From contig JAFAKE010000074.1 of NCBI GenBank assembly GCA_019235715.1, positions 1 through 38,050 of the forward strand: DNA of 38,050 bases, read 5' to 3'. The position numbers and the translations under genes are program-made. Position 1 is the first letter of the stretch; every line of letters begins with the position of its first letter. The notes beneath the pieces are model-generated. The model was not told the origin of the DNA. It worked only from the letters and a program-made list of their open reading frames with translations, and searched no databases. Below, piece after piece: positions 1 through 8,935 of the stretch. The stretch is from Vulcanimicrobiota bacterium. GTDB taxonomy: Bacteria; Vulcanimicrobiota; Vulcanimicrobiia; Eremiobacterales; Eremiobacteraceae.

Positions 1-1
1 C

Positions 2-799
2 GCCGAAGGTATTGGCATGGCTGTCGGTGATGGCTGCATTGCTCACGGTTACCGCGGATCGAATAACACGAACCTCATCATTACTATGGGTAATGACGAG
101 CGCGACGTGCTGGCAACTGTAGCCGCCGGGATAAATGATCACAAACAACTCTTCGTCGACGGTCGAAGCAGGCGTGCCACGGCCGTATCATGGCCAAAGA
201 GCGCTGCAGGCTTCCGCATATCTATTGGTACCAGGGCTATCGTCGATCAGTTTGCGGAATTCGCGGTGCTTGACAAAGGCAGCAGCGAAAAGCGCTTCAC
301 CGAGGCGGTTTTTTCGCTCGACAAAGCAACACTCGCCGCGGTATTGAGGGGACTCTTCACCGCGGACGGCACCGTCGCAAATTACGGGGACAAGTCTCAG
401 TACGTGTCGCTTGATTCGTGCTCGCTTACCCTTCTGCAACAGGTTCAGTTGCTTTTGTTGTCCTTCGGAATAAAAGCGAAGATATATCGAAACAGGCGTT
501 CTGCCGGCGTTGCACTGCTCCCCGATGGCAAAGGTGGATCGCGTAAATATGCCGTCCGAGCGATGCACTCGTTGCGAATGTCCAAGAACTCGCGATTAGT
601 GTTTGAGGCAGAGATCGGATTTCATGCAGAGTCGACAAAAGCCAAGCAGCTTACGGCGATGAATGCCGGTGTTGCGTGCTACCAAGATGCGTTAACCGAT
701 GAGATCGCCGAGATTTCTCCTGACGGTTCGGCTGATGTTTTCGACCTGTGTGAGTACGACACTGCTCATTTTGTAGCCAACGGGCTACTCGTGCACAAC
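2..799 (+). mobile_element. Intein with LAGLIDADG homing endonuclease, 5' partial
   Basis: In-frame protein insertion in nrdJ. Two LAGLIDADG-type motifs are visible, [10 protein letters not shown] at nt 11-40 and [11 protein letters not shown] at about nt 344-376; both keep the metal-binding aspartate. The C-terminal splicing block reads [10 protein letters not shown], with the terminal His-Asn immediately before Cys+1 of the host at nt 800. The N-terminal splicing block lies outside the window. Base composition differs from the host: a hand count gives about 51% G+C in 421-540 against about 72% in 2221-2280, consistent with acquisition from elsewhere. Confidence 0.92.
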
Positions 800-3082
800 T
801 GCAGTGAGTATATGTTTTTGGATGACACAGCGTGCAACTTGAGCTCAATCAACTTGATGAAGTTCTACGATACCGATCGGAATCAATTCGACGTCGACAG
901 TTACCTGCACGCGATCCGCCTATGGACGGTCGTGCTCGAGATCTCGGTGCTCATGGCGCAGTTCCCGAGCCCTGAAATCGCGCGTAAGTCGTATGAGTAC
1001 CGCACGCTCGGATTGGGCTATGCGAACCTCGGCACGCTCCTTATGGTTTCCGGCATACCTTACGACTCGCCACGTGCACTGGCCATGGCAGGCGTCATTT
1101 CGGCGATGCTCACCGGTGAATCGTATGCCACATCAGCGGAAATGGCGCGCGACCAAGGCCCGTTCCCACGTTACAAAGAGAATGCGGATTCGATGTTGCG
1201 CGTGATGCGCAACCATCGCCGTGCCGCGTACAACTCTACCGCCTCAGAGTACGAAGAGCTGTCCGTCATCCCGATGGGCATCGATCCCTCGCTAGCGCCG
1301 CCGTACTTGCTCGCTGCAGCGCGCGACAGCTGGGACCGCGCCCTCGCGCTCGGCGAGCAGCACGGTTATCGAAACGCGCAAGCCACATGTATCGCGCCGA
1401 CCGGCACGATCGGCCTCGTCATGGACTGCGATACGACCGGCATCGAACCTGACTTCGCGCTTGTGAAATTCAAGAAGCTAGCAGGCGGCGGGTACTTCAA
1501 GATCATCAATGAGTCGATCCCCGAAGCGCTGCGCAATCTCGGCTATACGGAGACCCAGATCGAAGATATCGTGCGTTACGCCAAAGGCACCGGCTCACTG
1601 TACGGGGCTCCATATGTCAATGCCGAGACGCTCAAGGCGCGCGGCTTCAACGAGGACGATATCGCGAAGGTCGAAAAGGCGTTGCCATCGGCGTTTGAGA
1701 TAGGCTTTGCCTTCAACCAATTCACGCTTGGCGATCCGACCATGCAGCGGCTCGGTTTCGCACCCGAACACTATACCGCAGCCGACTTCGATCTCTTGCG
1801 ATCGCTAGGCTTTACACGCGAAGAGCTCGAGACCGCCAACAACTACATCTGCGGCACAATGACCACCGAAGGCGCGCCGCACCTCCAGGAAGAGCATTAC
1901 GCGGTCTTCGATTGTGCCAACAAATGCGGCAAGATCGGGCGACGCTTCATCCATCATATGGGCCACGTGCGCATGATGGCCTCAGCGCAACCGTTTATCA
2001 GCGGTGCGATCTCCAAAACGATCAACATGCCCAATGAAGCGACGGTCGACGACATCAAGGAAGCGTACATGCGCTCCTGGGAGCTCGGCATCAAAGCGAT
2101 GGCGCTCTATCGCGACGGTTCCAAGCTCTCGCAGCCACTCTCCAACAAGGGCACCGACAAGACCGCGCAGGACGAAGACAAGCAGCTCGCGCTTTCCGAG
2201 GAATTCGCGAAACAGCTCGAGGAGGCGCGCAAGCAGCGCGCTGAGGAACTGCGTCCTGACGAGATCCTCGCGGCGGCGCAGCGCATTCTCGCAAACACCA
2301 CATCGACCGAGTTCAAGCGCCAGTTCGCCAAGGCGATCGAGCGCAACCGGCTGCCGGCCAAGCGCCGCGGCTGGACCCAGAAAGCGAAGATCGCAGGGCA
2401 TACCGTCTTTCTGCGCACCGGCGAGTATTCTGACGGCACGCTCGGCGAGATCTTCGTCGATCTGCACAAAGAGGGCGCGTCGTTCCGCAGCCTCATGAAT
2501 TGCTTTGCGATAGCGGTTTCGATCGGCTTGCAATACGGTGTGCCGCTCGAGGAGTTCGTCGACAAGTTCGTATTCACGCGTTTCGAGCCCAATGGATTCG
2601 TCGACCATCCGAACATCAAGCACTGCACCAGCGTCATCGACTACATCTTCCGGGTGCTCGGCATGGAGTATCTCGGGCGCACCGACTTCGTCCAAGTCAA
2701 GCCGGAGGATCAAGACGTCGACGCGGTAGGCCATGAGGATGCCGCGCAAGCCGAATTCGAGGCGCGCGTCGCCGCACAACAAGCGAACGACGAGGTGAGC
2801 CGGTCCACCAAAGGCGATGCCGGCGGCGCGCCGGCGTCCAAATCGACATCGCGGCCGAAGGGGTCGAACGGAACTCACAACCCGCCGGTCCAAGCCTCGC
2901 AAACTGCTGCGATCATGGACCCGGGTCTCGCTGCGCAGCTCGCAGCCGTCCGCTCCCGCGAGGCGCAGATGGCAGCGATGATGGGCGATGCTCCGCTGTG
3001 CGATGTTTGCGGCTCGATCACGCGGCGCAACGGCGCGTGTTACGTCTGCGACAGCTGCGGACGAAGCATGGGCTGCTCGTAA
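2..3082 (+). CDS. nrdJ: Adenosylcobalamin-dependent (class II) ribonucleotide reductase with intein, 5' partial
   Basis: Reduces ribonucleotides to deoxyribonucleotides using a B12-generated thiyl radical, without needing oxygen. The reading frame is open to the left window edge, so the N-extein and the start of the intein are missing. Codons 1-266 of the visible part are intein; the C-extein begins at nt 800 with C-S-E-Y and, 11 residues later, the second cysteine of T-A-C-N-L. Further family signs are the C-I-A-P-T-G-T-I-G segment near nt 1387-1415, a TSCPD-type domain at about nt 2340-2690, a low-complexity linker, and a cysteine-rich C-terminal tail (C-x2-C, C-x2-C, ending G-C-S) that would serve as zinc ribbon and redox shuttle. 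A palindromic terminator-like hairpin follows 29 nt after the stop. Family assignment is firm; the product is functional only if the intein splices. Confidence 0.95.
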   Translation, partial: AEGIGMAVGDGCIAHGYRGSNNTNLIITMGNDERDVLATVAAGINDHKQLFVDGRSRRATAVSWPKSAAGFRISIGTRAIVDQFAEFAVLDKGSSEKRFTEAVFSLDKATLAAVLRGLFTADGTVANYGDKSQYVSLDSCSLTLLQQVQLLLLSFGIKAKIYRNRRSAGVALLPDGKGGSRKYAVRAMHSLRMSKNSRLVFEAEIGFHAESTKAKQLTAMNAGVACYQDALTDEIAEISPDGSADVFDLCEYDTAHFVANGLLVHNCSEYMFLDDTACNLSSINLMKFYDTDRNQFDVDSYLHAIRLWTVVLEISVLMAQFPSPEIARKSYEYRTLGLGYANLGTLLMVSGIPYDSPRALAMAGVISAMLTGESYATSAEMARDQGPFPRYKENADSMLRVMRNHRRAAYNSTASEYEELSVIPMGIDPSLAPPYLLAAARDSWDRALALGEQHGYRNAQATCIAPTGTIGLVMDCDTTGIEPDFALVKFKKLAGGGYFKIINESIPEALRNLGYTETQIEDIVRYAKGTGSLYGAPYVNAETLKARGFNEDDIAKVEKALPSAFEIGFAFNQFTLGDPTMQRLGFAPEHYTAADFDLLRSLGFTREELETANNYICGTMTTEGAPHLQEEHYAVFDCANKCGKIGRRFIHHMGHVRMMASAQPFISGAISKTINMPNEATVDDIKEAYMRSWELGIKAMALYRDGSKLSQPLSNKGTDKTAQDEDKQLALSEEFAKQLEEARKQRAEELRPDEILAAAQRILANTTSTEFKRQFAKAIERNRLPAKRRGWTQKAKIAGHTVFLRTGEYSDGTLGEIFVDLHKEGASFRSLMNCFAIAVSIGLQYGVPLEEFVDKFVFTRFEPNGFVDHPNIKHCTSVIDYIFRVLGMEYLGRTDFVQVKPEDQDVDAVGHEDAAQAEFEARVAAQQANDEVSRSTKGDAGGAPASKSTSRPKGSNGTHNPPVQASQTAAIMDPGLAAQLAAVRSREAQMAAMMGDAPLCDVCGSITRRNGACYVCDSCGRSMGCS

Positions 3083-3110
3083 GCTCTCGAGTCAAACCTG
3101 CACCTGCAAG

Positions 3111-3140
3111 GCCGGCCGCACGGCAAAGAGTGCGGCCGGC
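3111..3140 (+). terminator. Terminator-like hairpin after nrdJ
   Basis: A perfect 10-bp inverted repeat (GCCGGCCGCA at 3111-3120 and its complement at 3131-3140) encloses a 10-nt loop and is followed by TTAT. The stem is strong but the T tract is weak, so it is a likely rather than certain intrinsic terminator. Confidence 0.55.
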
Positions 3141-3287
3141 TTATCGTATGCTTTGGCGACGCGAAAAACGAGATCGCCCTTGCGCGACCGCACTTTCGCG
3201 CTTCTGATCGGCACGCACGGCGACGGCGCCGACCAGCATAGCTATGGCGTATTGTGGGTACAATTATCCTGGAAAGGAGATCGAACT

Positions 3288-3638
3288 TTGAGACACGTCT
3301 ATGCCATCCTCATCACCGCGCTGTTGAGCATCGCACCGGCGTTCGCCGACACGCCGCCGTACGTCGACACGTCGTGCGGTTCGTGGGTGAACGACGAATG
3401 GGTACCCAACGGCAGCTGCCCGCCTGAAAGCGAGCATCTCCGCCATAGCCAGGTCACCGGCACGATCACCTCTGTGAAAGGCCACCTTGTGACCTTGCAG
3501 CAGACCGATAAGGCGGTCGTCATCAATGACCAGCCGGCCCTCGAACGCCAGCAGACCGGCAAGGTCGCCGTCGGCCGCATGGTGGTAGCATACGGCTACT
3601 GGATGGATGGAACGTTCTACGCGACGTCGATCTACTAA
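3288..3638 (+). CDS. Small secreted protein of unknown function
   Basis: The frame is open much further upstream, but a good ribosome-binding site (AAAGGAGA at 3273-3280) lies 7 nt before a TTG at 3288, giving 116 residues. The first 21 residues form a signal peptide: a short basic start, a hydrophobic core (A-I-L-I-T-A-L-L-S-I) and an A-P-A-F-A cleavage site before D-T-P-P. The mature part is about 95 residues with a pair of cysteines in C-G-S-W and S-C-P-P, then a V-T-G-T-I-T-S-V-K-G-H-L-V-T-L segment that looks like a small beta-barrel similar to OB or DUF5666-like folds. No catalytic motif is visible. It is flanked by hairpins on both sides, so it is probably transcribed alone. Function unknown. 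Confidence 0.75.
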   Translation: MRHVYAILITALLSIAPAFADTPPYVDTSCGSWVNDEWVPNGSCPPESEHLRHSQVTGTITSVKGHLVTLQQTDKAVVINDQPALERQQTGKVAVGRMVVAYGYWMDGTFYATSIY

Positions 3639-3662
3639 CTTGTAAATCGATACGCTGGACGG

Positions 3663-3692
3663 AGGACGGCGGTCGCACGACCGTCGTCCTTT
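3663..3692 (+). terminator. Terminator-like hairpin after the small secreted protein
   Basis: A 12-bp stem (3663-3674 with 3679-3690, including one G-U pair) with loop GCAC is followed by TT. It starts 24 nt after the stop at 3638, the right place to end that transcript. The T tract is short. Confidence 0.6.
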
Positions 3693-3759
3693 CATATGCT
3701 CCGCGCTTTGCGACCACAGTCCAAAGGTGGCTTTACGCGGCTGGACGTAGGCGTCCGTC

Positions 3760-4215
3760 ATGACGATCCGCCGCTTCTCAACCGACGAGATCCCTTCTCT
3801 GCTCGATATGCGCCGTGCGATGACGCTCGAGCTCGACGGCAAAGACCTCGACGACGATCCGATCTGGCGCGACCGTTTCAGTGCATTCCTCCTCGAGCTG
3901 CTCGACAAGAACGAAACGATGTACTTCGTCGCCGAGCACGATGGAGCGCTTGTCGGCATGGGCGGGGTTTACAAATTGCGCAACCATCGCAGCGTGATCT
4001 ACGGCCAGCCGTCGGCATACGTGACCAGCGTCTACGTCATGCCCGCACACCGGCGCAACGGGATCGCACGCGCGATCACGCAAGCGACGGTCGATTGGGC
4101 GCGTGAAAACGGATGCGTCGTCGTGCGCCTGCGCGCATCCCGAATGGGCCGCATGGTGTATGAAGCGATGGGCTTCACGCCGACCGAAGAACTGGAACTG
4201 CCGCTGACGCGCTAG
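3760..4215 (+). CDS. GNAT-family N-acetyltransferase
   Basis: Cytoplasmic acetyl-CoA-dependent acetyltransferase of 151 residues, a full-length single GNAT domain. The central strand V-T-S-V-Y-V-M-P and the pyrophosphate-binding loop H-R-R-N-G-I-A (about residues 92-103) are canonical, followed by the helix with A-R-E-N-G-C and the closing strand with Y-E-A-M-G-F. The substrate cannot be told from sequence. The stop codon sits in a CTAG tetranucleotide shared with the stop of the convergent hydrolase gene. Confidence 0.88.
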   Translation: MTIRRFSTDEIPSLLDMRRAMTLELDGKDLDDDPIWRDRFSAFLLELLDKNETMYFVAEHDGALVGMGGVYKLRNHRSVIYGQPSAYVTSVYVMPAHRRNGIARAITQATVDWARENGCVVVRLRASRMGRMVYEAMGFTPTEELELPLTR

Positions 4216-5972
4216 ATCTTGGCGCGCACGATATCGGCGATCCTCAAGAGCGTGCTCTGCAAGTTCGTGCGACCATCGGACAGACGCGCGACCGGATCGA
4301 ACATGCCGCCGGGCACTTGATGACCGACCGGACCGAGCGAGATCCACTCGATGATGCCGCGCTTGCGCGCGCGGTTCCAATACGAGTTCCACACGATCTT
4401 CCAGCGCGACGCGAACAAGAGAGGTCCTAAGCGCTCGACATTATCTTTATCGCCGACGAGGTGGTGAAGGTGCTCCAAGTCCAGGAAATTGCTCGTGCCG
4501 CTCATGACGCCGCCAAGTGAGATCACCTCGATCGGCGCACCGATGGCACGTTTCAAGAACGTCGCCGCCGCCGCGGACATCTGACCGCCGCCGCTGTAGC
4601 CGACAAGCGTGACCGGCACGCCGCTGCCGACCGGATAGCCGTTATCAACCAGTCCCTCGTAGAGCAGCTTGGCGATCCCGTAGTTGTAGATCGGTCCGTA
4701 GCGCGAGTCTGCGGACACCGCGACGATGATCACGTTGCGCAGGTTGATGAACATACCGAGGATGCTGGCGGGATCCGCGAGCCTCGTCTTTTCGACGATG
4801 CGCCAAAAGCTCGACCAGATCGGATCTTGGTCGAGCGGCTTGTTGAGCACCGAATAGACCATCAGTCCGCGCAGCAAGCAGATGCGCGGAGGCAGTGTCG
4901 GCTCGAGGGCGTCCAAGAAGTTTTCGACGTCGGGCGTGTACTGCGAACTCGACTGGCCGATCCCGTCAAGGTAGATCATGTAGCGCGAGATGCCGGCTGC
5001 ACCCGGTCCAGCGACGTGCGCCGCGTTCGGGGCGATGTCGTCTCCGTACCACCCGGCCCACCAGCCAAGCGTTTCCAGCGGCGCAAGAAGCGCAGCGACA
5101 AGTGCCGCCACGAGACCGAACCAGAGCAGATCGAACGGCACCCGCAGCGGCGCCGGCAAGTGTACGGTCCAGCCGAACATCAGCGACTGCAACGGACGGA
5201 AGGCGACCGCGATCACCACGCAGATGACGATAAAGCCAAGCAGTCCTGCGACGACTTGCCAGCGCCCGGTCAGCGGGTGCAACTGCTTATGCGCGCGCAC
5301 GGCGCTGGCTGACGGCTGCTGCCCCTGCGCCTGGGATTGCTGCGCAAGCTCGAGTGCCCTGCTTTCTTCCGGTTGGAAGCTGACGCCGGAAACCGCGCTC
5401 ATCACCCTCAGTCCGAAAAGCAGGATCGGTTTGCCAAGCGTCTGTCGCGCCGCGACAAAAACCAGCCAACCCACGCCGACGTACAGAATTGCGTACTGCA
5501 GCGGCAGATCGCCGACCGCGGCAACGCCGACCAACGATGCCAGCAAGTACCAGATGCGCAGTCCCGAGCCGATCGCCAGGCCCGCGTATGGCAGCGCTTC
5601 AAGAAATGCGAAAAGCAGCGGTGCGTATGAGACAGCGTAAACGATTGCAAGTGAGCGCAGCGGGATGCGGGTCGCCAGCGGCAGATACGTGATCGCCCAC
5701 GTCGACAGCGTCAAGAAGACGTAGGAAAACACGAACAAGACCGCCGTGATAGCCAGACTGTACGCGAAACGCGCGGGCGGGATGCGGTTCGCGAACAGCA
5801 CGACCGATTGCCCGATCGCTTCGGAGAGTCCGGCGAGCACGACGATCGCCAACGCGACGAGAATGGAATCTTTAAGCGCAAGACTCGCGACGAACGCGTG
5901 TGGATTGAGCTCGAACACGCCGCGCAAGGTCGCCCACAAGTCGGGCGCCAGAGCTTGGACCGGATGATTCAT
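4212..5972 (-). CDS. Multi-pass membrane protein fused to an alpha/beta-hydrolase-like domain
   Basis: A 586-residue two-part protein. Residues 1-200 resemble a YIP1-type membrane domain with about five hydrophobic segments (around 35-60, 70-100, 108-130, 140-155, 158-176). Two more membrane segments lie at about 238-258 and 278-300. The C-terminal 260 residues carry a soluble domain beginning Y-M-I-Y-L-D-G-I-G-Q. It contains the nucleophile elbow V-T-L-V-G-Y-S-G-G-G (Ser460) and a late histidine in G-P-V-G-H-Q-V-P-G-G (His551), so a serine-hydrolase triad is plausible. No characterised enzyme with this arrangement comes to mind; the substrate may be a lipid or other membrane-associated ester. 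It starts 6 nt after the stop of the DUF4239 gene and is probably co-transcribed with it. Confidence 0.75.
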   Translation of the reverse strand: MNHPVQALAPDLWATLRGVFELNPHAFVASLALKDSILVALAIVVLAGLSEAIGQSVVLFANRIPPARFAYSLAITAVLFVFSYVFLTLSTWAITYLPLATRIPLRSLAIVYAVSYAPLLFAFLEALPYAGLAIGSGLRIWYLLASLVGVAAVGDLPLQYAILYVGVGWLVFVAARQTLGKPILLFGLRVMSAVSGVSFQPEESRALELAQQSQAQGQQPSASAVRAHKQLHPLTGRWQVVAGLLGFIVICVVIAVAFRPLQSLMFGWTVHLPAPLRVPFDLLWFGLVAALVAALLAPLETLGWWAGWYGDDIAPNAAHVAGPGAAGISRYMIYLDGIGQSSSQYTPDVENFLDALEPTLPPRICLLRGLMVYSVLNKPLDQDPIWSSFWRIVEKTRLADPASILGMFINLRNVIIVAVSADSRYGPIYNYGIAKLLYEGLVDNGYPVGSGVPVTLVGYSGGGQMSAAAATFLKRAIGAPIEVISLGGVMSGTSNFLDLEHLHHLVGDKDNVERLGPLLFASRWKIVWNSYWNRARKRGIIEWISLGPVGHQVPGGMFDPVARLSDGRTNLQSTLLRIADIVRAKI

Positions 5973-5978
5973 AGGCGC

Positions 5979-6773
5979 TTAGTGCGCTGACGCCGGACCC
6001 GGATAGGGCAGTTCCAACTCTTGCACGACGTCCTGCAACGGCGTCACCGGCACGCGGATGTACCCACGCTGCGGACGATCGAGATCGAGAATCGTCGCCA
6101 GCGTCAGCGCCAGCATCCCTGCGAATAACACGAACGGACCGATTTCAAACCGGCCCAGTCGTGCGAAGTCTGCCCCGAGCAGCGCTGCGGCGAGCAAGAT
6201 TACGCCGACGACGATCGCCAGCACCGCCCCGGGAATGACCGCGTTCAAAGCAGCAGCCTGCTCGCCTGCCATATCGATCGCGTTGTTGAGCGTCTGGATG
6301 AACAGCGGCACCATCGTCGAGTGAGGGTCTTTGGCCGCCGCCCGCATGGCAAGCGCCCACATCTTCACTTGCAGCGTGTGGCTGCGGGACCCCGGCTCCT
6401 CGCGCGCATTTGGCCGCGTGCCGGCCTTCGCGAAATCGAGCCTCGCCACAGAGTATGCGCGCAGCAAGCCCCACATCTTCCTGCCGTCCGCCGCATCCAA
6501 GAGCGGCACGCGCAAGGCGGTCGTGCCAATGGCATTGGCTTCTTGGACCGTGATCTCGCGCCGCTGGTCAAAGCGCGACACAGCGAGCGAAAAGGAGAAG
6601 CCGAGGAGCAGCCCGACCAAGCCGAATGCGGCGGCCTGAATGACGCCGAATGGCGCATCGTCCTTGTCGCGATCGCGCATGTAGCGGCCGAAGGCAAAGC
6701 CGCCGACGCCGAACAGTCCGATCAACAGCAAGACGGCGACCGTCGCGCTGACGATCGTCATGTCATTCAACAT
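5979..6773 (-). CDS. DUF4239 (bestrophin-like) membrane protein
   Basis: A 264-residue protein with two N-terminal membrane helices (about residues 5-28 and 40-65), a soluble helical middle and two C-terminal membrane helices. The segment G-L-L-L-G-F-S-F-S-L-A followed by F-D-Q-R-R and V-Q-E-A-N-A-I-G-T-T is the typical DUF4239 signature; this family is remotely related to bestrophin channels, but its role is unproven. The frame extends to 6917, but that extension lacks similarity and overlaps the divergent gene's upstream region; the ATG at 6773 (M-L-N-D-M) is preferred, with 6761 as an alternative. First gene of a two-gene unit with the membrane hydrolase. Confidence 0.8.
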   Translation of the reverse strand: MLNDMTIVSATVAVLLLIGLFGVGGFAFGRYMRDRDKDDAPFGVIQAAAFGLVGLLLGFSFSLAVSRFDQRREITVQEANAIGTTALRVPLLDAADGRKMWGLLRAYSVARLDFAKAGTRPNAREEPGSRSHTLQVKMWALAMRAAAKDPHSTMVPLFIQTLNNAIDMAGEQAAALNAVIPGAVLAIVVGVILLAAALLGADFARLGRFEIGPFVLFAGMLALTLATILDLDRPQRGYIRVPVTPLQDVVQELELPYPGPASAH

Positions 6774-6894
6774 GACGGCAAAGTGCGCTGCATGACGCGG
6801 TGCATGTGCTGTCAGCTTTTGGGCGCGCACGCCTCCTCCTGCCCGGAGCGCGAGCCAAGCAGGAATCATCTGCGCAGCGCGGACAGAGGTGCCT

Positions 6895-8001
6895 ATGCCC
6901 GTTTCCGGTCCTCGCATCGCAAGCGCGAGCTTCTACGCGAGCTTCCTCTTCGATGTCGCCGACACGATCGACCTCACCAAGCTCGGCAGCATCGCCGGCG
7001 AAGACACGGCGCCGGCGCCCTTGCGCTTCCGGGCGGCCAGCACGCCGGAGAATATCCAGTTCGCCGTGCCTCCCGTCGCCGCAAACCTTCCAACCATCGC
7101 ATTCGACGGCGTCAGCGCGAGCGCACGTGCGAAGATCTACGATTACGGCGTCGTCTCCATACGTTTTGCGGTCCCGTACTCAGGTGATTGGTCCGGTTTT
7201 ATCGATCTCGTCATCGGTTTGCGCGCGGGCGACCGCCTGCTCCATCATGCACGTACGATCCTCGACGGCATTCTGCGCGACTGCGCCAGCGCGCTGGTTG
7301 AACCGCATCCGACCCTTGTCGAAGACTATTTCACCGCCGCGATTGAAGAACTCGACGTTCCACTCGACGCCGCCGCTCTGCTTGCGAACTACGGCGCGGC
7401 CATCGTGGGCTTGATCTCGGCGGAACACCAACCGCTTTCACCCGAAGAGCAAACTGAGACGCTGCGGCTGCGCTTCAGCTACCTGCCTGACGATCTCGTC
7501 GTCGTGCAGTGGGATTCCGCTTTCATCTACGACAGCCGTGAACACGCGCAGGTCATCGTCGATCTGCTCGAATTCGCCAATTCGCAACTCGTCGAGTTCC
7601 GCACGTACGACGCCCGGCTGGATCAAGAGCTCGATGCGATCTACCCCGCCGAGGTCGCGCCGCGGCCGCGCTGGTCGGCGCTTCACCGCCGTCAAGCGGA
7701 GGAGCGCGCGCAGGAGCTGCGCTATCTGCTCGTCGATATCCGCGAGCTCGCGGACCGCGCAAGCAACGCGCTCAAGATCGTCGGCGACGCATACTACGCA
7801 CGCGTCTATCGCGCGATCGCGCAACGGCTCGGGCTGGACGTGTGGCAACGCCAGATCGAAAGCAAACTCGATGCCGTCGGCGATGTGTACCGCTACTTCA
7901 CGGACCAGGCACAGACCGCGCGCAGCGAGTTTCTCGAGCTGATCGTCATATTGCTCATCGCGATCGAGATCGTCGTCGGCATCCTTGGTCTACGTCATTG
8001 A
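6895..8001 (+). CDS. RMD1/YagE (DUF155)-like protein with C-terminal membrane anchor
   Basis: A 368-residue protein. The order of features fits the RMD1/DUF155 family: a region with Y-D-Y-G-V-V-S-I-R-F, then L-P-D-D-L-V-V-V-Q-W-D-S-A-F-I-Y-D, then a helical part with L-L-E-F-A-N-S-Q-L-V-E-F-R-T-Y-D and L-D-Q-E-L-D. It ends in one hydrophobic helix (L-I-V-I-L-L-I-A-I-E-I-V-V-G-I-L-G) that would tail-anchor it. Eukaryotic members act in mitochondria or sporulation; the bacterial role is unknown. ATG 6895 has an AGAGG at about 6884-6888; a GTG at 6889 is possible. It diverges from the DUF4239 gene across about 120 nt. Confidence 0.68.
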   Translation: MPVSGPRIASASFYASFLFDVADTIDLTKLGSIAGEDTAPAPLRFRAASTPENIQFAVPPVAANLPTIAFDGVSASARAKIYDYGVVSIRFAVPYSGDWSGFIDLVIGLRAGDRLLHHARTILDGILRDCASALVEPHPTLVEDYFTAAIEELDVPLDAAALLANYGAAIVGLISAEHQPLSPEEQTETLRLRFSYLPDDLVVVQWDSAFIYDSREHAQVIVDLLEFANSQLVEFRTYDARLDQELDAIYPAEVAPRPRWSALHRRQAEERAQELRYLLVDIRELADRASNALKIVGDAYYARVYRAIAQRLGLDVWQRQIESKLDAVGDVYRYFTDQAQTARSEFLELIVILLIAIEIVVGILGLRH

Positions 8002-8041
8002 GCACTTCCGACTCGCAAACGACCTGCGGAGACTAACCATA

Positions 8042-8935
8042 ATGGCAACAACGCTGCTTCAAGCCCTTCCCTACGCCGCATGGGAACCGACCAAACGAAC
8101 GTTGCACCTGTGGACGCAGATCGCCGGCAAAATCCGGCTTGCGCTCGCGCCGCATCGCAACCATTGGTGGCACGTCACGCTGCACGTCAACTCGCGCGGG
8201 CTTTACAGCCCGCCGCTGCTTGCAGGCGACGTTTTTTTCGACATGACCTTCGACTTCGACCGTCATGTCTTCGAGATCGCCGCATCCGACGGGAGAAGCG
8301 TGTCTCGCCCGCTGCACGACGGGCTGTCCGTCGCGACATTCTACCGCGACGTCATGAAGATGCTCGACGGACTCGGCGTACGCGTTCGCATTCTGGCCAA
8401 ACCGTATGGCGTCGACATGCACACGCCGTTTGCGGACGACGAGGAGCACCACAGCTATGACGGCGATGCCGTGCGGCGCTGGTGGCACATACTCGGATGG
8501 ACGCGCGACGTTTTCGAAGAGCATGCTGACGCCTTCATCGGCAAGACGGGACCGATGAACGTCTTCTGGCACACGCTTGATTTTGCGCTCAGTCAGTACT
8601 CCGGGCGGCGCGCTCCCGAACGTCCGGGCGCAAGTCGCGTCGAACAGGAAGCATATTCCCATGAAGTCATTGCAGTCGGCTTTTGGGCCGGCGATGCGAA
8701 CGTTCCCATGCCCGCCTACTACACGTACACAGCACCGGAGCCGCCAACGCTGACGTCTATGCCGTTACAGCCGGTCTCCGAAGCCAAGTGGGTGCCCAGC
8801 GGCAGCGGCCACCTCGGCATCCTGCCCTACGATGCGGTGTTCGGCGCGAGCGATCAGCGCGGCACGCTGCTCGCGTTCCTCAAGAGCGGCTTCAACGCCG
8901 GTTTCACGTCTGGGAAGTGGCCGCCATCTCCGTAG
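8042..8935 (+). CDS. DUF5996 family protein
   Basis: 297 residues from the ATG at 8042, which has GGAG about 12 nt upstream; an in-frame start at 7985 would overlap the preceding gene. The N-terminal L-P-Y-A-A-W, H-L-W-T-Q-I-A-G-K-I-R-L-A and N-H-W-W-H-V motifs and the middle D-M-T-F-D-F-D segment match the DUF5996 family, which has no established function. The C-terminal part, W-x-F-W-A-G-D then Y-Y-T-Y-T-A-P-E-P, is also typical. No signal peptide. It lies 40 nt after the DUF155-like gene and overlaps the convergent epimerase gene by 32 nt. Confidence 0.78.
   Translation: MATTLLQALPYAAWEPTKRTLHLWTQIAGKIRLALAPHRNHWWHVTLHVNSRGLYSPPLLAGDVFFDMTFDFDRHVFEIAASDGRSVSRPLHDGLSVATFYRDVMKMLDGLGVRVRILAKPYGVDMHTPFADDEEHHSYDGDAVRRWWHILGWTRDVFEEHADAFIGKTGPMNVFWHTLDFALSQYSGRRAPERPGASRVEQEAYSHEVIAVGFWAGDANVPMPAYYTYTAPEPPTLTSMPLQPVSEAKWVPSGSGHLGILPYDAVFGASDQRGTLLAFLKSGFNAGFTSGKWPPSP

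Noticed and set aside
1982-2902. Long minus-strand open frame opposite nrdJ
   Set aside because: It mirrors the codon pattern of nrdJ in GC-rich DNA, is Arg/Leu-rich, and has no family similarity; nrdJ clearly explains the region.
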